Shown here: piece by piece, positions 1 to 8,638 of the stretch
Position numbering within the stretch: position 1 is the stretch's first letter
How the letters are laid out: the number at the start of each line of letters is the position of its first letter
Origin: Bacteroidales bacterium UBA3843
GTDB taxonomy: Bacteria; Bacteroidota; Bacteroidia; Bacteroidales; Paludibacteraceae
DNA: 64,000 nt
Reading direction: 5' to 3'
Assembly: GCA_002392745.1 (NCBI GenBank)
Contig: DGHR01000003.1
Coordinates: 349,066 to 413,065, forward strand
The notes under the pieces: model-generated
Databases searched by the model: none
Told to the model about the DNA's origin: nothing
What the model saw: the letters and a program-made list of their open reading frames with translations, nothing else
Translations under genes and position numbers: made by a program

Positions 1-1188
1 TTTTTCGCGAGCGTTTTTACTAAGTTTTCCCTCTGCATTATGTTCCATGCACCATTGGATGCCTTTCGCCATGTCCCTACAATCACGTTCTTTAGCCAAA
101 TAGCCATTCCGCATATGGTCTATCATATCGCCATTGCCCCCAATATTAAATGCTACTACCGGTGTACCACAAGATAGGCTCTCCATGATAGTATTAGAGA
201 GATTTTCACTAAGAGAGGGAACAACAACCACATTCGCAGCATTAAAAAGCATTGCCATTTGTTCTTCATCCCGGATATATTCCAGTGAATGTATAGGTAA
301 CGGTAAGTGATAGGCACTTAAATCATCCGTGGTTCCATATACAATTAACTCAAGACTCCTCTCATTAATATGGCTCAATGTCTGCATCAACACATCAAAC
401 CCCTTATTAGGGTCTTTTGTGGCATGCATAGCGCCGAAGAGCAGGTATTGCTTGTTTGGATTTAGTCCAAAATGCAATAGCGAATGTTGCTTATCTATTG
501 GTTTATACAAGTTTGTATCTATGCAATTAGGTATAACGTGTATCGGGAATCGACCAAGCAAGGCACTTCTCTTTGCGCAACCAGCTAACCATTGACTTGG
601 AGTTACTATATGAAAGTTTATATCTTGGTACGTCGCTTTCTTCTTTTCAAAGACTTCATAAGCTAAGTCATGTTCGCGCGAAGATCCCAACATCGGGCAT
701 GCTCCACAATGGATTTGGTATTGATTGCAATCATATTGCACATGACACACTCCACAAAAAGGCCAACTATCGTGCAGCGTCCAAACAATCGGTTTATTAA
801 TCCTCGTTAATTCACTGATATCCAGAAAACGATTGTTAATCCAATGCAGATGGATGATATCATAATCCAGTTTCTGCAGTGCACCATAAATGTCCGTATG
901 GCGCAAATCGGACATAAAGACATTCTGCTTGGTGTGCTTGTATGGATACCATTTGTACATATGGTACCTATTCTTGAATTTCTGTACTACCCATTTGAAA
1001 ATATCTTTAATAAAATTAGAGGATGGCGCGAATTCGTTTGCAGGAATTACATCGAGAGATTTAGAATACTTATCTTTTACAAACATCTGCGCCTCTACTC
1101 CGTTCTGCTGCACGCCGCGCATTATGCGCATCGCTGCTCGCGCCGCGCCTCCGGAAGTGTCGTTGGTATTTATGAATAGAACCTTCAT
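1..1188 (-). CDS. Glycosyltransferase family 4 (GT-B), C-terminus outside window
   Basis: Read on the minus strand from ATG at 1188; the C-terminal end runs off the left edge of the window. The N-terminus (MKVLFINTNDTSGGAARAAM) is the glycine-rich nucleotide-sugar transferase start typical of WcaC/GT4-like enzymes. A middle stretch contains HLHWINNRFL and a cysteine-rich CGVCHVQYDCNQYQIHCGAC segment seen in this subgroup. The C-terminal lobe has the GT4 signature E(x7)E equivalent, SENLSNTIMESLSCGTPVVA, which binds the sugar-nucleotide donor. It would add a sugar to the surface polysaccharide. It is the last gene in this window of a tightly packed minus-strand operon and starts 3 bases after the preceding gene. 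The acceptor and sugar cannot be told from sequence. Confidence 0.88.
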   Translation of the reverse strand, partial: MKVLFINTNDTSGGAARAAMRIMRGVQQNGVEAQMFVKDKYSKSLDVIPANEFAPSSNFIKDIFKWVVQKFKNRYHMYKWYPYKHTKQNVFMSDLRHTDIYGALQKLDYDIIHLHWINNRFLDISELTRINKPIVWTLHDSWPFCGVCHVQYDCNQYQIHCGACPMLGSSREHDLAYEVFEKKKATYQDINFHIVTPSQWLAGCAKRSALLGRFPIHVIPNCIDTNLYKPIDKQHSLLHFGLNPNKQYLLFGAMHATKDPNKGFDVLMQTLSHINERSLELIVYGTTDDLSAYHLPLPIHSLEYIRDEEQMAMLFNAANVVVVPSLSENLSNTIMESLSCGTPVVAFNIGGNGDMIDHMRNGYLAKERDCRDMAKGIQWCMEHNAEGKLSKNAREK

Positions 1189-1190
1189 TA

Positions 1191-2132
1191 TTAGTCGCTT
1201 ACCTTCTTTTTATTTTTCAACAGACGTTTAACCAACGACAAAGTATCTATTAACCAGCCGCGGGATTGCCGTTTGGCAAAGCAATCAGCATCCATTTCGG
1301 TATCTACGTCCATTTTTTCCGGATGAACTAATGGCAAAATCGGAAATACCGATTTATCCCCACGCCCATCATTCCATGTAGTATGCGTACCTTCCGCATC
1401 AAAACCGATATTAGATATGAGATTCACTGCCGGATGGATTGTCAACGCATTATTTTTAAATAGATGTATCTGCATTTGGTAGTCCCAATAACTCTTCTTG
1501 GATTTATCAGCCTGTATTTCCTTTACCTTTAAATACCACCAATTAGCTTCTGCTTTATTTTTCGTAAGCCTCAGCACTTGCTTGCGAAAATTCCATGCAT
1601 CCAAATCGTGTAGGTCCATATCAAAGCCTTGCCATGTACTACACCAAGCAGCCCATGCGCCGGTAACCATATAGTGGCTGAAGCCATATGAGCCTTCGCA
1701 CTTCCATCGATTATGATAAAGTGTGGAGTTTATGAACTGCACCTGGGTATCTTTGTATCTATTTAACAAATCTTCGCAATAGCCAAAGAAATCTTGATGC
1801 GGCAGACAGTCATCCTCCATAATGATGCCTTGCTCCACATTATCAAAAAACCAAGTGATTCCTGCCGCGGGTCCAGGGCCACAACCAAGGTTGTAAGGTT
1901 GGTATAGAGTGTGTAGTGTAAAGTGTGAATGACTCGCCTTGTATTCATCAATTAATTTATTAATCACATCGCGCACCTCTTGACATTTTATTCTGTCATT
2001 TTCGTTGCCCTCTCGCGCCCCGTCTTGACAGATATAGAGTAATTGAGGTTCTTGCTTTAGAATCTCTGTCAACACTCGTCGCACATGGTCGGGACGATTA
2101 AAGGTGATTAATAATATTGGCGTTTTGAACAT
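1191..2132 (-). CDS. Glycosyltransferase family 2-like protein
   Basis: 313 residues. The start (MFKTPILLITFNRPDHVRRV) is the GT-A fold opening strand found in GT2-like nucleotide-diphospho-sugar transferases. GIIMEDDCLPHQDFF carries the acidic DxD-like metal-site (EDDC) and GAWAAWCSTWQGFD resembles the HlpA-like/alpha-1,3-mannosyl-glycoprotein transferase-related subgroup. It is expected to be a cytoplasmic, membrane-proximal enzyme that adds one sugar to the capsule or O-antigen repeat. It sits between a hexapeptide acyltransferase and a GT4 gene with 2-3 base gaps, so it is clearly co-transcribed. Donor and linkage are unknown. Confidence 0.8.
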   Translation of the reverse strand: MFKTPILLITFNRPDHVRRVLTEILKQEPQLLYICQDGAREGNENDRIKCQEVRDVINKLIDEYKASHSHFTLHTLYQPYNLGCGPGPAAGITWFFDNVEQGIIMEDDCLPHQDFFGYCEDLLNRYKDTQVQFINSTLYHNRWKCEGSYGFSHYMVTGAWAAWCSTWQGFDMDLHDLDAWNFRKQVLRLTKNKAEANWWYLKVKEIQADKSKKSYWDYQMQIHLFKNNALTIHPAVNLISNIGFDAEGTHTTWNDGRGDKSVFPILPLVHPEKMDVDTEMDADCFAKRQSRGWLIDTLSLVKRLLKNKKKVSD

Positions 2133-2134
2133 AT

Positions 2135-2797
2135 TCAGCTATGTTTGATATTTTGTTTAATGACGCGTGCAGGATTACCCGCCACCAATGAATATGCCGG
2201 AATGCTCTTCGTTACAACACTCCCTGCTGCCACAATACATCCTTCTCCGATTGTCACACCTTTTAATACTATCACATTGGCTCCTATCCAAACATTATCT
2301 TCTATTGATATAGGAAGCGTTTGCGATTTGGGTTTCCCGTTTTCATCATAAGTAGTATGATAGTCAGAATCCTGAATAAGGACATTATATGCAATCGATA
2401 CATTATTACCAATTGTGATTCGCTCACGGCAACGAATTTCGCTATCGTGGTTGATATAGGTCTTATTTCCTATTTCAACTACTGCTTCCGGGAGACACTC
2501 TATTCTTACCGCTTCAAACATCTGGATATGTCCTTTACAAATCAATTTGCTATTTCCACGCAGTATGAGACGAGAGGGACGGACGCGGCGAAATGGGTCC
2601 TCCATCATATTAAATTCCAAAATGGAATTTGGATGCATCTGAATGTGTGCAGTCTTGGCAACAAAGATTTGCGACTTGTTGCATATGTGCAACTCCGCAC
2701 TTCGTGGATGCGGTTGGGAAAAATATAATCGCAAAGTTTGCCACACGTTAATCGTACGACAAAGTTGCACTGTTTTCTTTATTTTTTTGATTATCAT
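2135..2797 (-). CDS. Left-handed beta-helix (hexapeptide) O-acyltransferase
   Basis: 220 residues with a C-terminal run of hexapeptide repeats: IGNNVSIAYNVLIQD, IEDNVWIGANVIVLKGVTIG, GCIVAAGSVVTKSIP, then SLVAGNPARVI, the standard end of the WbbJ/CatB/LacA acyltransferase family. The family uses acetyl-CoA to O-acetylate a sugar hydroxyl and works as a trimer. About 60 N-terminal residues precede the helix. It lies in the polysaccharide operon, so its likely substrate is a sugar of the repeat unit or a lipid-linked intermediate. Acetyl transfer is inferred from the family; the acyl donor is not proven. Confidence 0.85.
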   Translation of the reverse strand: MIIKKIKKTVQLCRTINVWQTLRLYFSQPHPRSAELHICNKSQIFVAKTAHIQMHPNSILEFNMMEDPFRRVRPSRLILRGNSKLICKGHIQMFEAVRIECLPEAVVEIGNKTYINHDSEIRCRERITIGNNVSIAYNVLIQDSDYHTTYDENGKPKSQTLPISIEDNVWIGANVIVLKGVTIGEGCIVAAGSVVTKSIPAYSLVAGNPARVIKQNIKHS

Positions 2798-2800
2798 TTT

Positions 2801-3502
2801 CTAAACTAATAATTCACGATGGATTGCCGAGGCATCATTATAGTTTTTTACTCCGTCCATGAGTACGGGAACTATGTTTTGGGTCAATAAATATTTATCA
2901 TGCTGTGTCGTATTCTTTCCACATGGGTACGCAAAAAATGGAATGTATGATTTTTTATATTGAGAAAAGAATAATTCACACCGATTAACATTTTCTTCAA
3001 ATTCCTGCATTGTCATTTCTGAACATAATCTATGATTCCATCCATGAGACGCTATTTGCACATTTCCTTCACCCAATTCTAGCACTTTTTCTATCTCCCG
3101 TAGGGTCAAACTCGTTCCTTTTTCTCTGTTATCTTCTCCTAATATATATGCCGGATTAACGAACAATGTGATGGGTATCTGCTGTTTTTCCAACCATGGC
3201 AAAATATTCAACATTGATATGTATCCATCATCTGCAGTTAGGACAGCATATTTTTTCCATCTAATCCAATCATGCTTTAATTTATAATGGGCATCTTGTA
3301 AAGAGATGAACTCTACTCCACTCTCTTTTAATTGAATAACCTTGTTTTTAAAGGTTTCCGTTTGTATCCAGTCACATTCCCACATGGTCAACGAATCATA
3401 TGCATCGCTCACATGATGAAAGCAAAAGACACGGATGGGTTGAAGCCGCAAATGGATTAGTCTTCGTCTTATTTTATTTATTAAGTTCATTTCCAAAATC
3501 AA
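2801..3502 (-). CDS. Polysaccharide deacetylase (NodB-like) family protein
   Basis: 233 residues. The NodB homology fold is recognisable by TADDGYISMLNILPWLEK (DDG metal/catalytic motif) and IASHGWNHRLCSEM (metal-binding H-x-x-x-H), with FAYPCGK as the downstream barrel motif. It would remove N-acetyl (or another acyl) group from a saccharide. No signal peptide is obvious, so it may act on a cytoplasmic intermediate. Two possible starts exist, at 3502 and 3490 (MNLINKIRR); both overlap the end of the frameshifted sulfatase, so the genes are probably translationally coupled. Family assignment is firm; substrate is not. Confidence 0.82.
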   Translation of the reverse strand: MILEMNLINKIRRRLIHLRLQPIRVFCFHHVSDAYDSLTMWECDWIQTETFKNKVIQLKESGVEFISLQDAHYKLKHDWIRWKKYAVLTADDGYISMLNILPWLEKQQIPITLFVNPAYILGEDNREKGTSLTLREIEKVLELGEGNVQIASHGWNHRLCSEMTMQEFEENVNRCELFFSQYKKSYIPFFAYPCGKNTTQHDKYLLTQNIVPVLMDGVKNYNDASAIHRELLV

Positions 3503-5301
3503 AATAATTACTTCTAATCAATATATTGGACAATTCCATTGCTTCTTCATGCGTCCATACCCGATTCTGTCTTGCTGATTGATTCAATAAATCGACTCCG
3601 AATCCTTTCCAGTAATATTCATCGCAGTCCAACAAATGCATAATCGTTGGGTATATGTCCATCTGAAAGTATTCTCCCTCAATAATTTGAGAATCAGTTA
3701 TTTTGGGAGATTATTAGCGGTACATAGGCATCTTGAATAGCATAATCTATTCCTTTGTTTTTGCATACATTGGCATATTCCGCTCGTTTTTCTGCAGGGA
3801 ATATAATATGGTCTCCCGTTATCACCAGTGTAATATCCCGCATCGTAGTATCATTTCCCAATGCTTCTAATAATACATTTAATCCAGCATCAGCGTAATT
3901 AATACTTTTCATATAATTCGCCATATGCACCGGCATATCTTCTGGGGTTTGAAGATGAGAACGAGAGGCTCCATACGTGAAAGGGGCATGGGAAGACATC
4001 GTAATCATTTGAATCATCTGGTATCCATCCCTAATTCCTTTTAACGTTTGGTATGCCAATACACTATCTTCTTCGTTACAAACTATTGTTGTATCATATG
4101 CATACGCAGGGCTCATATATTGTTGATTCCAGACATCAATTTTATGGGGTATAATATTTAGAGTTCGTCCTGTACAGCATTCACCTATAGAAGGATAACG
4201 GTTGGAGGGGAATGTATAGCATGTTACATCATCTACAACAGGTAAAAGTCCCGTATTAATAATCATTTGTCCATCTGCCGACATACCTCTCTGTACCTGA
4301 CATGTTAATTTAGGAATAAATGCACAAGTATGATTGCGCATAAACTCACACATGTGAGGAGTAGCATAATCGTTTATTACCCAACTTTCCAAACTCTCCA
4401 CAATTACAATCACAATTTTTGAATCAAATAGGATTGAATCAGGGATAATGGCATGGCTTCCAATGTTAAGTTTTTCTATAGATTGAATAGTTTTGTTATT
4501 TAATTTACTTATATCTATACTGGTTTCGTTTCGCGTAGGAGAAAGCATATCTGTCATTGTCCAAACGAAAGAGTGCAGTACTGAAAAACGGTATATTTGG
4601 TCTGATGTATTTCCTGGAGCAAATCGGATTGCAGAAGAAAAGGGATTGGGTGACAATAAAAAATGTATCTCTTCAGCGGAATCATCATACATGTTAGCAA
4701 TCAAGTCATCACGGAGTTTATTTGAAAAACAGTAAACTCCGCCAAGTGCAATCAAATATGAGCATATAACTACAATCGTATAACTTACCGCATCACGTCC
4801 CTGAAGATTCCTCCCTTTATTTCGATACAACCACAATATACCGATATAAATAATTGTGATAACCGGATAGAAGATGTCTTGTATAGATGTATATATGAAT
4901 ATACTACCCCAAAAGCCATCCATATTTCTAGCCAGTTGGATTGTATCCCAATCCAAGAATGCGTTATATGAACGATAATAGATTAGATTGGCTATACACC
5001 AAATGTCTATTATTGTTAATAATAATATAGTCCACCTTTTACGCTTAGTTAAGAATACAATGCTTGCAAAAAATATAGATATTGCAATTTTGGGCAACCA
5101 GAAATCAAAAAAGTCAATCGGGTTACGCCAAAGACTAGACACTATAATTGAATGGAAACAATTCCATTGAAATAATACACATTTAGCAAATATAGCCAAT
5201 GACAACCATCCGAACAGTTTCCATGAGGCCGGATTGAAATCACCACGTATCCAGTGTTGTATCTTATTCATTTCTTTCATTTTATGCAAACATATCGCCA
5301 T
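3474..5301 (-). pseudogene. LTA-synthase/sulfatase-like membrane phosphotransferase, frameshifted near 3' end
   Basis: The main frame (3694-5301, 535 residues) has an N-terminal set of transmembrane helices and then an alkaline-phosphatase-fold domain: VIVIVESLESW (metal-binding Glu), ATPHMCEF, QRGMSADGQ (position of the usual catalytic Thr in GKTSD, here Ser), and LVITGDHIIF. It stops abruptly after PLIISQNN. The missing C-terminus (TDSQIIEGEYFQMDIYPT onward to 3474) continues at once in another frame, as expected for one extra base in the CCCAAAA run near 3700. The family transfers phosphoglycerol or phosphoethanolamine-type groups to glycans outside the membrane. The start may be 5280 (MKEMNKIQ), avoiding overlap with the upstream gene. 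Frameshift or sequencing error cannot be separated here. Confidence 0.75.
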
Positions 5302-6337
5302 CCATCCCCTGCAGTTGTTTATTATGGTTTAAGACAAGAGATTCCGGATGAGTAAACACTAGGGGTTCATCATACATTTTTAGTGATACTCCCGCATTTT
5401 TAATAAATTCATTAAAATCCACATAGAGACTATGGAGTGTCTTTGTTTTCATGCGCATCACATGCTGTAGGAGTATTTTATATACACTATCTGCATATTG
5501 AGTTTCTGTATAAAGCATACGAACATTTGAATTCCCGCAGGTGGAATCAATCATGCATATGCCCACGAGCTTCTTGGAGATATAGACCTTGAACAAGACA
5601 CGTTTTCGCTGAGTCGTCTGTGAGGCAAATGCATTTTGCGGCCTAATATATGAAATAAGAGGAGCCTCCACGCCAAATGGAAAAGATAGTATCCAATTCA
5701 GCATTTCTTGAGACCGAACAAACATGGAGTCCACAGAATGATTAACTATGAAATTATACATCTCTGCATCAATGAAATTAGAATATTCTAATTCTAAATC
5801 TGCCGGGATTGATTTTAGTATACGTCGAATTTTTGTATGCTGACGTACTAATCTAATAGGTTCAAAGAATGAACTCAAAATATGGCGGAATGTATCCCAA
5901 TGTATTGTTCTACGCAAGATTATTCGCTTTCTGGAAAAAGTATCCGCCTTCAACCCCAATAATTTATCTATCAAAATGGTTTCTTTAGCCAAATCAGTAC
6001 CAATTACCAATCGACCATCGGCCGTATCATGTAAAGCTTTCGACACATAATATCCGATAAACTCTCCTGCATAATCAGGATGAGCATATAGAGTAGTAGG
6101 CACAGTAAGCCATACATCCGGACGCACCAAATGCTCAGGAAACATCGCTGTGAACCCAACAACTTTATCACCATCATTTGCAGACACCACAACTACCATA
6201 TTATCCTCCACATATGGATTATGGACAATCGCATTAGCACGAATTTTGCTAATCACAGCCTCAGACAAACCATTATCTTTATTGCTGTATAGCCAAGCTT
6301 TTACATCTGCTATTGTATATGTATGATATTCGACCAT
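5282..6337 (-). CDS. GNAT-like acyltransferase (uncertain), capsule locus
   Basis: 351 residues, soluble, no signal peptide. The N-terminal 130 residues look like a GNAT fold: VVVVSANDGDKVVGFTAMFPEH, then PDYAGEFIGYYVSKALHD where the acetyl-CoA pyrophosphate loop would be. The C-terminal half (KKLVGICMIDSTCGNSNVRM) may be a second GNAT-like repeat, as in FemAB/LPG-synthase-type tandem GNAT proteins. It lies directly after the ketosynthase gene and before the sulfatase. Given the carrier-protein genes upstream, a plausible job is moving an acyl group from a carrier protein to a sugar; that is inference. Family membership itself is only moderately certain. Confidence 0.5.
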   Translation of the reverse strand: MVEYHTYTIADVKAWLYSNKDNGLSEAVISKIRANAIVHNPYVEDNMVVVVSANDGDKVVGFTAMFPEHLVRPDVWLTVPTTLYAHPDYAGEFIGYYVSKALHDTADGRLVIGTDLAKETILIDKLLGLKADTFSRKRIILRRTIHWDTFRHILSSFFEPIRLVRQHTKIRRILKSIPADLELEYSNFIDAEMYNFIVNHSVDSMFVRSQEMLNWILSFPFGVEAPLISYIRPQNAFASQTTQRKRVLFKVYISKKLVGICMIDSTCGNSNVRMLYTETQYADSVYKILLQHVMRMKTKTLHSLYVDFNEFIKNAGVSLKMYDEPLVFTHPESLVLNHNKQLQGMDGDMFA

Positions 6338-6346
6338 TATGTATAG

Positions 6347-7414
6347 TTAACGTATAAAGTCTATGATTTCACAATGATTCATCGGAGGATTATTCATAAT
6401 AATGGCATTACATGTTAGGCCTCCCCCAAAGCCACTTAAACATAGGCGAAGTTGCTTAGAAGTCGCCTCTGCTCTGATGTTATGGCAGATATTGAGTGGA
6501 ATAGTAGCTGTGCTGGCATTGCCATAGATCCCCACAATGTTGCTGAAGCATTTCTCCGAGGGTATGTCCAATTCGTCTGCCAGACGATCCACCATGTACT
6601 TGTTCGGCTGATGGAACATATAATAGTCAATAGTATCTATTGTATCGCCAGAAGCCTGCATGATTTCCGTAATCATTGGAGGGACATGCGTCATAACAAA
6701 GTTAAACACCCCCTCACCATCCATATAGAAATTGTCTAGAGCACGAAGATTGCCGGATGCATCCTTTGTCTCAATAGCCGTTTCCGCAGTCGAAGGCATC
6801 TTCAATCCTCCGGCAGGGATTTTGATAGCATCAGCCATCTGGCCATAATTGCGGTATTCTGCAAATATAATACCATTATCTGCAGGTTCTACCAGACTTA
6901 CACTCACCGCATCACCGATAATGGGGCGTGCATTTCGATCATGGAGTCCCACTTTCTTACTAGTCATCTCTCCTGTGACCAAAAGGACTTTTTTGTAACC
7001 AAACGTATCTATCAGCATAAAAGACTGCATCAAACCAAACTGGTAGCCACCACATTGCTGCACGATATCACAGCAATAGACATCTTCGCGCAAGTTGAAA
7101 TGACCTTGCAGGATATAACTGACAGAAGGCATGATATAGTCCTGACTCGATGATGCCACCACAATAGCATCAATCTCCTCTGGCCGGATAACCGATTTAT
7201 CTATCAACCGCTGGATGCCTTGTATCGCATATTCGGAAATTGAATCGTCTGGTTCACACTGACGACGGGTATTATAGTCCATCATCTTCCCTAACATCTG
7301 GCTCTGTCGAATAGGGAATGCATAATCCTCCAGTTCGTCCTCATAACGAACAATCTTATCCGGAAGTACACATACTATAGCGGAGATGCGTTTATTTTGG
7401 AATGTTTTTTTCAT
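6347..7414 (-). CDS. 3-oxoacyl-ACP synthase III-like ketosynthase (KASIII/FabH family)
   Basis: 355 residues with the full thiolase-fold triad: Cys121 in DIVQQCGGYQFG, His268 in YYMFHQPN and Asn299 in VGIYGNAST. KASIII enzymes condense acyl-CoA with malonyl-ACP, but relatives in secondary clusters also act as acyltransferases or esterification enzymes. The neighbours are an acyl carrier protein immediately upstream (start overlaps its stop by 4 bases), an SDR reductase and an adenylating ligase. This looks like a dedicated acyl-group assembly line rather than the housekeeping fabH, which would normally sit with plsX and rpmF. The exact product is unknown. Confidence 0.85.
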   Translation of the reverse strand: MKKTFQNKRISAIVCVLPDKIVRYEDELEDYAFPIRQSQMLGKMMDYNTRRQCEPDDSISEYAIQGIQRLIDKSVIRPEEIDAIVVASSSQDYIMPSVSYILQGHFNLREDVYCCDIVQQCGGYQFGLMQSFMLIDTFGYKKVLLVTGEMTSKKVGLHDRNARPIIGDAVSVSLVEPADNGIIFAEYRNYGQMADAIKIPAGGLKMPSTAETAIETKDASGNLRALDNFYMDGEGVFNFVMTHVPPMITEIMQASGDTIDTIDYYMFHQPNKYMVDRLADELDIPSEKCFSNIVGIYGNASTATIPLNICHNIRAEATSKQLRLCLSGFGGGLTCNAIIMNNPPMNHCEIIDFIR

Positions 7415-7650
7415 CCTAATTTTTTAATTACTATATCAGCTAACTCGCCGATGGTTTTCCAAGCAATCATGTCAGAGAACTTAAACTTGATTCCAAACTC
7501 TTTCTCAATGGATGTTATAATCATTGCATTAGACAAAGAATCCCAACCAAGTATCTCATCGGGTTTCGTAGTTTCCATCAGCGTAAAATCATGATGGTTA
7601 ACCGCCGTAGCTACGATGTTTTCAATTTTGTTGATAATATCGTTCTTCAT
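7411..7650 (-). CDS. Acyl carrier protein (first of two)
   Basis: 79 residues, acidic, four-helix carrier fold. The phosphopantetheine attachment site is Ser38 in ILGWDSLSNAM, matching the DSL consensus. It follows the SDR gene by 8 bases and overlaps the ketosynthase start, so it is probably the carrier on which the acyl group is condensed and reduced. It is divergent from housekeeping AcpP (no GADSLDTVE), consistent with a dedicated pathway. Confidence 0.88.
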   Translation of the reverse strand: MKNDIINKIENIVATAVNHHDFTLMETTKPDEILGWDSLSNAMIITSIEKEFGIKFKFSDMIAWKTIGELADIVIKKLG

Positions 7651-7658
7651 AATATTAA

Positions 7659-8405
7659 TTATCGTATTGTATATCCTCCATCAATCGTTAGGACAGAGCC
7701 TGTAACCCAAGCAGCTGCATCGGATAACAAGTATATAATTGCCCATGCTACTTCTTCCGGTTTGCCATAACGTTTGAGAGGATATTGTTGCTTATCATTC
7801 GCCAACTCCTCATCAGTCATATGCATCTCAGCGAGGATAGGGGTTTCTATCATTCCCGGCATTACGGCATTTGACCGAATTTTACGTGGCGCCAATTCTT
7901 TAGCACATATTTTCATAAAATTAGTCAATGCAGCTTTACTCGCCCCATATGCAGCTGTAGTTATAGCCGGAGTTATAGCATCAATCGAAGATGTAAATAC
8001 TATAGATGCTTTTGCCTGAATACAACGATTAGTAACCAAATCATGAATAAGCATCATTGGCGCAGTTGCGTTGGTTGTTATGACGGCATTCACTTCTGCC
8101 TCTTTTAAGAAATATATGGGGGCCGTCTTATTGATGCCGGCATTACACACCACCCCGTCCAATTGTCCACACTGCGACACAATGGAATAACGCCCTTCGC
8201 TCGTCGTTAAGTCTGACACGATTAACGAATGTCCCTCTCCCTCAAGTTGTGATAATGTTTCCTGCAGTCGTTCTTCATTCCGCCCGCAAAGCACACATGA
8301 AGCACCGAGTTTGGCGCATTCTACGGCCGTGGCTCGACCAATACCGGAAGATGCTCCCGTGACAAGTATCCGCTTATTTTCTAACGTATATGGGTTGTAA
8401 TTCAT
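7659..8405 (-). CDS. SDR-family oxidoreductase (FabG-like)
   Basis: 248 residues. The cofactor motif VTGASSGIG is at residues 15-23, CNAG at 87-90, catalytic Ser140, Tyr153 and Lys157 (YGASK), and the FabG-type tail GSVLTIDGGYTIR. It is expected to reduce a 3-oxoacyl group on a carrier protein with NAD(P)H, or alternatively to oxidise a sugar. Placement between two carrier-protein genes and next to a KASIII gene favours the ketoacyl-ACP reductase role. Its start overlaps the stop of the upstream carrier gene by 4 bases (ATGA coupling). Confidence 0.88.
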   Translation of the reverse strand: MNYNPYTLENKRILVTGASSGIGRATAVECAKLGASCVLCGRNEERLQETLSQLEGEGHSLIVSDLTTSEGRYSIVSQCGQLDGVVCNAGINKTAPIYFLKEAEVNAVITTNATAPMMLIHDLVTNRCIQAKASIVFTSSIDAITPAITTAAYGASKAALTNFMKICAKELAPRKIRSNAVMPGMIETPILAEMHMTDEELANDKQQYPLKRYGKPEEVAWAIIYLLSDAAAWVTGSVLTIDGGYTIR

Positions 8406-8635
8406 TTCTTATTTGCTTTTACTGCCTCGTAAACAGATTCCACCGTAGGGCATTGTTTAAAGATATTAGGGTCAAGAAAGAACCCATACTCATCTTTAAT
8501 CATAGAGAGGATACATAGCCCGGTCATCGAACTCCATTCTTCTAACTGACGAAATTCGGTGTCGGCCTTAATCATCTCTGCCGGTGTATCAAAAAATTGT
8601 CCGGCAAATTGTTCAACAAATTTTTCTAATTCCAT
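8402..8635 (-). CDS. Acyl carrier protein-like protein (second)
   Basis: 77 residues with the helical carrier layout. The region EFRQLEEWSSMTGLCIL aligns with the phosphopantetheine loop; the usual D-S-L is S-S-M, keeping the modified serine (Ser36) but losing the aspartate before it. It lies 3 bases downstream of the adenylating ligase, as DltC follows DltA, so it may carry the adenylated acyl or aminoacyl group. The atypical loop makes modification by a phosphopantetheinyl transferase likely but not certain. Confidence 0.75.
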   Translation of the reverse strand: MELEKFVEQFAGQFFDTPAEMIKADTEFRQLEEWSSMTGLCILSMIKDEYGFFLDPNIFKQCPTVESVYEAVKANKK

Positions 8636-8638
8636 AAA

